13,158 bases of DNA from assembly GCA_017549325.1 (NCBI GenBank), contig JAFYVA010000015.1, positions 1 to 13,158 of the forward strand, read 5' to 3'. The notes under the pieces are model-generated. The model had not been told where the DNA came from. It did not search any database and worked only from the letters and a program-made list of their open reading frames with translations. Of the stretch, positions 7,107 through 13,158 are shown piece by piece (position 1 is the stretch's first letter; every line of letters starts with the position of its first letter). Source of the DNA: Oscillospiraceae bacterium (lineage in GTDB: Bacteria > Bacillota_A > Clostridia > Oscillospirales > Oscillospiraceae). A program made the position numbers and the translations under genes.

Positions 7107-7134
7107 ACGATCAATTCTCCTTTGCTTTCGTTTC

Positions 7135-9354
7135 TCAGCCGGTGGGACGGGTAACCTTCATCACGCCGGGGATCTGCTCCAGACGGCTCATCACCGTTTT
7201 CAGCTGCTGGCCGTTCTCCACCTCAATACCCACATCCAGCACACCAAAGCCGTCGGCCGTTACGGGATGGGCGTTGAGGCTGGTAATGCGGGTCTTGGTC
7301 GCAGAGAACACCGTAGAGACATCCACCAGCAGATTGTTGCGGTCACGGGCTACGATCTGCACCACAGTGTGATAGCTCTCCTCCAGTTTGTCGGCCCAGC
7401 TGACCCGGAGCCAGCGCCCCTCCATCTCCGGCTTGGCGCGGTCACGAATCACATTGGGACAATCGGCACGGTGGATAGAGACGCCGTAACCGCGGGTGAT
7501 AAAGCCCTCGATGGGATCACCGGGGACAGGGGAGCAGCACTTGGAGAACTTCACAAGACAGTTGCTCAGTCCCTCCACAATGATACCCTTTTCACCGCTC
7601 TTGCGCTGGGGTACCACAGGACGCATAATCTCCGGCTGCTCCGGCACCGGCTCTTCTTCCATGCGCTCGGCACGCTTTTTCTGCTGGATGCGCTGGATAT
7701 CCTCACGGAGGCGACCCACCACTTTCTGTGCGGTGATACCGCCATAACCGATGGCGGCGTACATATCGTCCACGCTGTTATAGCTCAGCTTTTTCAGCGT
7801 GGCAAGGACATCATCCTCCGCCAGCAGCTCCTTAAGGGTCATTCCACTGGTACGCTTCAGCTCCGACTCGAAGCTCTGCCGTCCGTTGATGATGTTTTCA
7901 TCCCGCTTTTCTTTCTTGAACCACTGCCGGATCTTGCTGCGGGCGTTACTGCTGCGGGCGATCTGCAGCCAGTCGCGGCTGGGGCCGTGGGCGCTCTTGC
8001 TGGTGGCGATCTCCACCACGTCACCGTTTTGCAGGCGGTGGTTCAGCTGCACGATACGGCCGTTCACCTTGGCAGAGACCATGGAGTTACCCACAGCCGA
8101 GTGGATATTATAGGCAAAATCAATGGGGGTCGCACCGGCAGGCAGGTTGATGACATCACCCTGCGGGGTAAAGACGAACACCTCATCGGCGAACATATCC
8201 ACCTTCAGCGAGTGGATAAACTCCTCGGCGTCGGCACCCTCCTGGTTCTCCAGCAGGCGACGCACCCACTCGTAGCTGCCCTCGTCACCGATGCCGCGAC
8301 CGCCGTTTTTATACTTCCAGTGGGCGGCGATACCGTATTCGGCCACTTCGTGCATGGCGTGGGTGCGGATCTGCACCTCGAAGGGGATACCGTGTTCGCC
8401 CAGCACCGTGGTGTGCAGACTCTGGTACATATTGGGCTTAGGTGTGCCGATATAATCCTTGAATCGGCCCAAAATGGGCTTATACAAATCGTGAATGATA
8501 CCCAGCACATTGTAGCAGTCGGAGACCTCTTCCACGATGACGCGGAAGGCAAACAGGTCAAAGACATCGTCCAGACTCTTGTTCTGGGTATACATTTTGC
8601 GATAGATGCTGTAGGGGTGCTTGGTGCGGCCGTAGACAATGGCATCGGCGATGCCGCTCTCCTTCAGACGCTCACCGATCTGGTGGTCCACCGCCGCCAT
8701 GAAGGCCTCATATTCTTTGGCGTTGTTCTCGAGCGTAGAGACGATCTCCTGATAGCCGATGGGATCGAGGTACTTCAAGCTCAGATCCTCCAGCTCCCAC
8801 TTCATCTTCTGCATACCAAGACGGTGTGCGATGGGCGCATAGATCTCCATGGTCTCAAAAGACTTCTGCTTCTGCTTGGCAGGCGTCTGATACTCCATGG
8901 TACGCATATTGTGCAGGCGGTCGGCGATCTTTACCAGAATCACGCGGATATCTTTGCTCATGGCCAGCAGCATCTTCCGCAGGTTCTCCATCTGCTCCTC
9001 CTCCTTGGAGGTGTAGTGGACGCGGGTCAGCTTGCTGACGCCCTCTACAAGGTCGGCCACCGTGGGGGAAAAGAGTTTGGACACCTGCTCATGGGTGACA
9101 CCCGTATCCTCGATGGTGTCGTGGAGCAGAGCAGCGACGATGGATTCGCTGTCGAGGCGCAGTTCGTCGGCCACAATGCGGGCCACAGCCAGAGGATGGG
9201 TCACGAAGGGCGTTCCATCCTTGCGAAGCTGGGTGCCGTGGTTGTCGCGGGCATACTCGTATGCCTGACGGATCTGGGCAAAGTTCGCCGCAGGGTTGTA
9301 GGCGCGAATGGCGTCTTCCAGTTCCTGATACCGTTTTTCCAGATCAACCGTCAT
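7135..9354 (-). CDS. relA: Bifunctional (p)ppGpp synthetase/hydrolase Rel
   Basis: This long RSH enzyme of 739 residues makes and degrades the alarmone (p)ppGpp on or off the ribosome. The HD hydrolase domain is intact (H53, H78-D79, E82-D83, and N149 in ADRLHNM). The synthetase domain at about 235-350 has [40 protein letters not shown] and EVQIRT. TGS follows (about 386-450, starting [16 protein letters not shown]), then a helical part, the zinc-finger region with C606-C607, H628 and C632, and a C-terminal ACT domain (about 660-739). Both catalytic centres look functional, so this is the Firmicute Rel type rather than monofunctional RelA. The start codon shares one base with the recJ stop codon (TAATG), with GGAGG upstream, so translation is probably coupled to recJ. 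The apt gene often found between recJ and rel is absent. Confidence 0.97.
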   Translation of the reverse strand: MTVDLEKRYQELEDAIRAYNPAANFAQIRQAYEYARDNHGTQLRKDGTPFVTHPLAVARIVADELRLDSESIVAALLHDTIEDTGVTHEQVSKLFSPTVADLVEGVSKLTRVHYTSKEEEQMENLRKMLLAMSKDIRVILVKIADRLHNMRTMEYQTPAKQKQKSFETMEIYAPIAHRLGMQKMKWELEDLSLKYLDPIGYQEIVSTLENNAKEYEAFMAAVDHQIGERLKESGIADAIVYGRTKHPYSIYRKMYTQNKSLDDVFDLFAFRVIVEEVSDCYNVLGIIHDLYKPILGRFKDYIGTPKPNMYQSLHTTVLGEHGIPFEVQIRTHAMHEVAEYGIAAHWKYKNGGRGIGDEGSYEWVRRLLENQEGADAEEFIHSLKVDMFADEVFVFTPQGDVINLPAGATPIDFAYNIHSAVGNSMVSAKVNGRIVQLNHRLQNGDVVEIATSKSAHGPSRDWLQIARSSNARSKIRQWFKKEKRDENIINGRQSFESELKRTSGMTLKELLAEDDVLATLKKLSYNSVDDMYAAIGYGGITAQKVVGRLREDIQRIQQKKRAERMEEEPVPEQPEIMRPVVPQRKSGEKGIIVEGLSNCLVKFSKCCSPVPGDPIEGFITRGYGVSIHRADCPNVIRDRAKPEMEGRWLRVSWADKLEESYHTVVQIVARDRNNLLVDVSTVFSATKTRITSLNAHPVTADGFGVLDVGIEVENGQQLKTVMSRLEQIPGVMKVTRPTG

Positions 9355-11441
9355 TACGCCTCGCCTCCTTTTCTCTCAAGGTCTGTCAGCGTTTTCAAAT
9401 AGGGTGAATCCTGTAACTGCACCTTCTTCTCCCGATGCAGCACGACATAGACTTCGTCACCGCGGTATTCCAGTTCCAAAAGGCCGCGCTCACGGAACAG
9501 CTCCAGGGCAAAGGCGCTGTGCAGGAACGGCTCTGCTCCCGTTGCAGCAGCACTGATGGTGCGCAGCAGGGGCAGATAGGCCGCCGTGATCCCCTCAGTC
9601 GGAACGACACGCTCCAGACTGCGCCATACAGCGGCAAACTGGCCGCGGCTGGGCATCAGACGATGACTCTCTTTTCCGCTGATTTCGCCGCCGGAAAGAA
9701 ACTTCTCCAGCAGTTTCAGCGCCTCCTGCTCCCGTGTGCTGGGAAACAACGAGGGGCGGAGGTCCACCAACTGCATCTGTACCGTGCGGTTGCCGCGGAA
9801 CTCATTGATCTGCAGATAGAACGCCGCATCCACCCGGTCGCCCTCCCGACAGCCGCAATTATCGGTGGTAGCCGAGAAGAAAATACCGTCGAGGCGGGCC
9901 GCCCCCTTACTCAACTGCAGCTTCAGGTGGCGGTTTTGACCCACGTTTTGGGCGCGGCACAGCGTGGCGCCCAACACGCAGAACACGGGGCGGGCGTTGC
10001 CGCTGCCGTAGGGTTCCAATGCCGAGAGCGCCTCCAATTCGTTGAGCGTGACATCGCCCACGCGGCGCAGCTCCATATCCACTTCCAGCGCCGACTCCAC
10101 CGCTTTATCGGTGCCGCGGCACAGGGCGTATTCATTCATCTTTTCCCGGAATGCGGGAATGTTCTCCTCGGCGATGGTAAAACCGGCTGCCAGCTCATGG
10201 CCGCCAAAGCCCAGCAGCAGGTCGCTGCAATGCTCCAGCGCGGCAAAGAGGTTAAATCCACCCCAACTGCGGCAAGAACCCTTGCCCACACCGCCGCTGA
10301 TGTGCACCATGAAGCTGGGGCGGGCATATTTCTCACTGAGGCGGGAGGCCACAATGCCCACCACGCCCTGATGCCACTGCTCGGAGGACAGAACCAGCGC
10401 ATGGCGCTGCACCTCGGGCAGTTCTTCGATCATCTGCTCCGCCTGAGAGTAGATCTCCTGCTCCACGCTCTGGCGCTCGCGATTGAGGGCGCACAGCGCC
10501 TTGGCCATCTCCTGCGCCTTGAGACTGTCCTGACACAGCAGCAGGTCTGCCGCCATATCGGCTGCGCCCATTCTTCCGGCAGCATTGATCCGCGGGGCCA
10601 GCACAAAGCCGATCTGCACAGAGGAAATATCGCGGCCGGCAAGGCCTGCTTCTTTCAGCAGGGCATGAAGGCCGGTAAAATCACTGCGCTCCAAAGAGGC
10701 AAGGCCGCGGGAGACGATCGTGCGGTTCTCGCCCCACATGGGCATCACATCCGCCACCGTGCCGATCGCAGCCAGCGTGCAGTAGCGGGCAAAAAGGGCC
10801 TCTTCACGGTCTACGCCGCCCAGTGCCAGCACCAGCTTCAGTGCTACACCGCAGCCGGCCAGATGCTTGAAAGGATAGGGGCAGTCGGCGCGGCGGGGGT
10901 CCACCACCGCCACAGCATCGGGCAGCTGCTCTTTGCACTCGTGGTGGTCGGTCACCACCGTATCCATGCCAAGAGAGCGGGCAAATTCCACTTCCTCCAC
11001 GCCGGTAATGCCGCAGTCCACCGTTACCAACAGCGTTGCGCCGCTGCGGCGCAGGCCCTCAATGGCGTCGCGGCTCAGACCGTAGCCATCCTCTACACGG
11101 CGGGGAATATAGTGCATCACATTGGCGCCGCGGTTTTTCAGATAGTCCACCAAAATACAGGTGGCGGTAATGCCGTCTACATCGTAATCGCCAAAGATGG
11201 CAATCTTCTCACCACTGTCGACGGCCGCCTGGATACGGGCAACGGCTTTATCCATGTCGGCCATCAGGAAGGGGGAGTGGACAAGAAACTCCTCGCGGCT
11301 GAGGCATTCTGCCGCCTCTTCGGCAGAGGCAACGCCGCGGCTGGCCAGCACACCGGAGACAAGATAGGGATACCCCGCCTCCATCAGGCGATCCAACGCG
11401 CCGTCCTCGGCATGATGAATGTTCCAAACATGAAATTTCAT
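9354..11441 (-). CDS. recJ: Single-stranded-DNA-specific exonuclease RecJ
   Basis: RecJ digests single-stranded DNA 5' to 3' in RecF-pathway recombination, mismatch and base-excision repair. The product is 695 residues. DHH-family motifs are present: DYDVDG (85-90), VDCGI (141-145), DHH (165-167) and VVDPRR (179-184), then RINAAGRMG. The DHHA1 domain ends in GFGGHELAAG, followed by the OB-fold region. The last 120 residues form the extra C-terminal domain typical of Firmicute RecJ. The ATG at 11441 is preceded by AGGGGG with 7-base spacing. It is the first gene of the apparent six-gene operon, about 33 bases downstream of the predicted transcript start. The reverse strand carries a long open frame, which is a codon-bias shadow. 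Confidence 0.97.
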   Translation of the reverse strand: MKFHVWNIHHAEDGALDRLMEAGYPYLVSGVLASRGVASAEEAAECLSREEFLVHSPFLMADMDKAVARIQAAVDSGEKIAIFGDYDVDGITATCILVDYLKNRGANVMHYIPRRVEDGYGLSRDAIEGLRRSGATLLVTVDCGITGVEEVEFARSLGMDTVVTDHHECKEQLPDAVAVVDPRRADCPYPFKHLAGCGVALKLVLALGGVDREEALFARYCTLAAIGTVADVMPMWGENRTIVSRGLASLERSDFTGLHALLKEAGLAGRDISSVQIGFVLAPRINAAGRMGAADMAADLLLCQDSLKAQEMAKALCALNRERQSVEQEIYSQAEQMIEELPEVQRHALVLSSEQWHQGVVGIVASRLSEKYARPSFMVHISGGVGKGSCRSWGGFNLFAALEHCSDLLLGFGGHELAAGFTIAEENIPAFREKMNEYALCRGTDKAVESALEVDMELRRVGDVTLNELEALSALEPYGSGNARPVFCVLGATLCRAQNVGQNRHLKLQLSKGAARLDGIFFSATTDNCGCREGDRVDAAFYLQINEFRGNRTVQMQLVDLRPSLFPSTREQEALKLLEKFLSGGEISGKESHRLMPSRGQFAAVWRSLERVVPTEGITAAYLPLLRTISAAATGAEPFLHSAFALELFRERGLLELEYRGDEVYVVLHREKKVQLQDSPYLKTLTDLERKGGEA

Positions 11442-11480
11442 GTAATTTCCCCCTTTCTGCGGGACTTCTATAATAGATAC

Positions 11481-11509
11481 AGTATACCAAATCGCAGCGG
11501 AAAGGTAAA
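11481..11509 (-). promoter_or_regulatory. Sigma-A type promoter of the recJ-relA-dtd-hemZ operon
   Basis: On the minus strand TTTACC (11504-11509) and TATACT (11481-11486) are 17 bases apart. The predicted start near 11474 gives a short leader to recJ. No other good promoter is visible in the tightly packed genes down to the flippase, so this may drive the whole set. Confidence 0.6.
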
Positions 11510-11529
11510 GAAAAAAATCAATTTAACCC

Positions 11530-11558
11530 TTGCTATTGATGGTTTTCTCCCGTATAAT
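11530..11558 (+). promoter_or_regulatory. Strong sigma-A type promoter of the E2-like gene
   Basis: TTGCTA (11530-11535) and a perfect TATAAT (11553-11558) are separated by 17 bases. It is the best promoter match in the window. The expected start near 11565 gives a leader of about 43 bases. The stretch 11510-11529 between this -35 box and that of the divergent recJ promoter is A/T-rich and could act as an UP element. Confidence 0.75.
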
Positions 11559-11607
11559 AGGCGATATGTGATGACTTGATGAAAAGATAAATTAAAAGGA
11601 GAGAACT

Positions 11608-12435
11608 ATGCGCCCTGACGGAAAGAGAGTGAAGGGTCTGCCGCCTATCGTGGCTGCCGTTCCCTACATCATGCCAAAGCGCTACGACGCACAAAATACC
11701 ATTACCGAATATATTGATGAAGATGTGATCCGCGACTACCTGCGCAGCAAGCGCCGGGAGGGCAAGCGTATCAGCCACATGGCACTGCTGATTGCCGCCT
11801 ATTACAAGGCCACGCTGCTCAACCCCAAGATCAACTACTTCGTTGTGAATCGCAAGATCTACGAGCGCAACCATTTCTGCGTGTCTTTCGCCATGCTGAA
11901 GCAGCTTCCCGACGGAACCCCCGACGAGACGACGGTAAAGCTCTATATTGAGCCTACCGACACTCTCTTCACCATTGAGGAGAAGATGCAGAAGCTCATT
12001 GAGGAAAACTCTGTCACCGAGAACAAGAACAGCACCGATAAGTTCGCCGGCTTTATGCTGTCCATCCCCGGTCTGCCCCGCTTCGTACTGTGGCTGGCCC
12101 GCTTGCTGGACAACATCGGGCTCCTGCCCCGCGCCATCGTGGATCTCAGCCCCTTCCACACCAGTATGTTCATCACCAATCTGGCCTCTATCAAGACCAG
12201 CTATATCCACCATCACTGCTACGACTTCGGAACCACCAGTGTGTTTATCTGCATGGGTCTGCCGGTGGCCGACTTCCTCAGCGGCGATTACAGCAAGAAG
12301 ATCATGCCTCTGGGCGTGGTGATGGACGAGCGCATCTGCACCGGCTATGAGTTCGCTTTGTTCAAGAGCGACTTCCGCCGCTTCCTGAAGAACCCCGAAA
12401 CGCTGGAATGTGCATTTAACGAAAATCTCAAATAA
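11608..12435 (+). CDS. E2/chloramphenicol-acetyltransferase-fold protein without lipoyl domain, atypical active site
   Basis: This 275-residue protein resembles the catalytic domain of 2-oxoacid dehydrogenase E2 subunits and chloramphenicol acetyltransferase. Recognisable parts are the N-terminal PYIMPKRYDAQNTI, HMALLIAAYYKA (57-68), SPFHTSMFITNLASI (181-195, the E2 TISNLG strand) and MDERICTG (239-246), where E2 enzymes have DHRxxDG. The catalytic His is thus Glu241 and the Asp is Thr245. There is no lipoyl or E1/E3-binding domain, and no E1 or E3 gene nearby, so it is not part of a dehydrogenase complex. I recall similar stand-alone clostridial proteins with DERICDG, so Glu may be typical of the group. 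It is a single-gene unit with its own strong promoter, AAGGAGA before the ATG and a terminator. The substrate is unknown, and it may not be an acyltransferase. Confidence 0.85.
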   Translation: MRPDGKRVKGLPPIVAAVPYIMPKRYDAQNTITEYIDEDVIRDYLRSKRREGKRISHMALLIAAYYKATLLNPKINYFVVNRKIYERNHFCVSFAMLKQLPDGTPDETTVKLYIEPTDTLFTIEEKMQKLIEENSVTENKNSTDKFAGFMLSIPGLPRFVLWLARLLDNIGLLPRAIVDLSPFHTSMFITNLASIKTSYIHHHCYDFGTTSVFICMGLPVADFLSGDYSKKIMPLGVVMDERICTGYEFALFKSDFRRFLKNPETLECAFNENLK

Positions 12436-12437
12436 GC

Positions 12438-12474
12438 GCAAAAAAGAAACGCCCTTGGGGCGTTTCTTTTTTGC
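12438..12474. terminator. Two-way intrinsic terminator between the E2-like gene and glyQS
   Basis: A perfect 17-bp inverted repeat (12438-12454 with 12458-12474, loop TTG) combines an inner GC stem with an outer A6/T6 tract. It begins 3 bases after one stop codon and ends 5 bases before the other on the opposite strand, so it fills the convergent gap. Confidence 0.93.
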
Positions 12475-12478
12475 TTTC

Positions 12479-13158
12479 TTAATAAGCCAGCTTCTCGCGG
12501 AGGTAATCCTTCAGCTCGGCGATGGGGATACGCACCTGCTCCATGGTGTCGCGCTCACGGACGGTAACGCAGTTGTCACCGGCGGTGTTCTCGTCGCCCA
12601 CGGTGTCGAAGTCCACGGTGATGCAGAAGGGGGTACCGATCTCGTCCTCACGGCGATAGCGCTTACCGATAGAGCCGGTCTCGTCGAAGTCGATCATCCA
12701 CTCCTTAGCAAGGTCTGCGTAGATCTCGCGGGCCTTCTCAGACAGCTTCTTGCTCAGGGGCAGCACGGCAGCCTTGAAGGGGGCCAGGGCGGGATGGAAG
12801 TGCATGACGGTACGGACATCGTTCTTCTCAGCGTCCACCACTTCCTCGTCATAAGCCTCCACCAGGAAAGCCAGCACCACGCGGTCAGCACCCAGAGAGG
12901 GCTCCACCACGTAGGGGATGTAACGCTCGTTGGTCTCAGGATCGAAGTAGGTCATATCCTTGCCGGAGGTGGTCTGGTGTGCGTTCAGGTCGAAGTTGGT
13001 ACGGGAGGCAACGCCCCACAGCTCGCCCCAGCCGAAGGGGAAGACGAACTCGAAGTCGGTGGTGGCGTTGGAGTAGTGGCTCAGCTCCTCGGGATCATGG
13101 TCGCGCAGGCGCAGATTCTCGCCGCACATGCCCAGCTCCAGCAGCCAGTCACGGCAGA
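12479..13158 (-). CDS. glyQS: Glycine--tRNA ligase (dimeric class II type), C-terminal part (N-terminus outside window)
   Basis: This is the C-terminal 226 residues of the eukaryote-like alpha2 glycyl-tRNA synthetase, which charges tRNA-Gly. The frame runs on past the right edge; the ATG at 13129 is internal, since CRDWLLELG precedes it in the same frame and continues the homology. Visible catalytic parts are [40 protein letters not shown] and the class II motif 3 region [16 protein letters not shown]. The anticodon-binding domain follows, with [33 protein letters not shown] and [10 protein letters not shown]. The C-terminus ends soon after that domain, as usual. Nothing looks broken. Any T-box leader would lie outside the window. 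Confidence 0.96.
   Translation of the reverse strand, partial: CRDWLLELGMCGENLRLRDHDPEELSHYSNATTDFEFVFPFGWGELWGVASRTNFDLNAHQTTSGKDMTYFDPETNERYIPYVVEPSLGADRVVLAFLVEAYDEEVVDAEKNDVRTVMHFHPALAPFKAAVLPLSKKLSEKAREIYADLAKEWMIDFDETGSIGKRYRREDEIGTPFCITVDFDTVGDENTAGDNCVTVRERDTMEQVRIPIAELKDYLREKLAY

Noticed and set aside
7135..9354. PNMYQS instead of PNGYQS in the Rel synthetase domain
   Set aside because: Met at this position is common in Firmicute Rel enzymes, so it is not a sign of a defect.
6925..9402. Very long plus-strand open frame (825 codons) opposite relA and dtd
   Set aside because: It lies exactly antisense to well-identified genes, its translation is rich in His, Leu and Val with no recognisable domain, and it has no ribosome site. 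It is a by-product of GC-biased codon use on the minus strand.
9435..11579. Long plus-strand open frame (714 codons) opposite recJ
   Set aside because: It is antisense to recJ, has no domain and runs on through the recJ promoter region. It is a codon-bias shadow.
11533..12441. Minus-strand frame of 302 codons opposite the E2-like gene
   Set aside because: The plus-strand gene has promoter, ribosome site, terminator and fold motifs; the opposite frame has none of these.
1..13158. Noc-binding sites, parS sites, IS elements, CRISPR arrays or tRNA genes
   Set aside because: I looked for the Noc (ATTTCCCGGGAAAT) and parS (TGTTCCACGTGGAACA) palindromes, transposase motifs, spaced direct repeats and cloverleaf-like intergenic sequence, and saw none.

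Overview
This window reads as ordinary chromosomal core DNA from a GC-rich member of the Clostridia (Bacillota), most likely Oscillospiraceae/Ruminococcaceae-like. The evidence is the gene content: a Noc-type ParB protein, a long bifunctional Rel, RqcP, HU and a dimeric-type glycyl-tRNA synthetase. Strong AGGAGG ribosome sites and the clostridial gene order recJ-rel-dtd-MBL hydrolase-hemZ agree. The genus is my inference. I see no insertion sequence, phage gene, CRISPR array, tRNA or rRNA.

Layout. Left edge (2-700, +): the 3' part of pnp (polynucleotide phosphorylase), ending at a two-way terminator. Next come ogt (754-1218, -) and noc (1361-2170, +), divergent from a 142-bp spacer; noc ends at a second two-way terminator facing rqcP. 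The minus strand from 11441 down to 2199 then holds eight genes. recJ, relA, dtd, an MBL-fold hydrolase, hemZ and a SpoVB/YabM-type flippase are overlapping or nearly abutting and look like one operon from a promoter at 11481-11509. hup and rqcP follow from their own promoter (2874-2902), with a terminator-like hairpin between them. At the right, a second divergent promoter pair (11481-11558) also drives an E2/chloramphenicol-acetyltransferase-like protein (11608-12435, +). That gene converges on the 3' part of glyQS (12479-13158, -) across a 17-bp perfect inverted-repeat terminator.

Themes. The gene set concerns RNA turnover (pnp), translation fidelity and rescue (dtd, rqcP, glyQS), stringent response (relA), DNA repair (ogt, recJ), nucleoid organisation (noc, hup) and envelope lipid flipping. 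No clearly new system is visible. The most worthwhile leads are the E2-like protein whose catalytic His and Asp positions read Glu and Thr, the HemZ-like radical SAM enzyme with a three-cysteine motif and no haem genes nearby, the Noc protein without an obvious membrane-targeting helix, and the hup/rqcP intergenic hairpin. All promoters and terminators were found by eye. There is no gene-free stretch longer than 300 bases; the longest is 11442-11607, which holds the divergent promoters.
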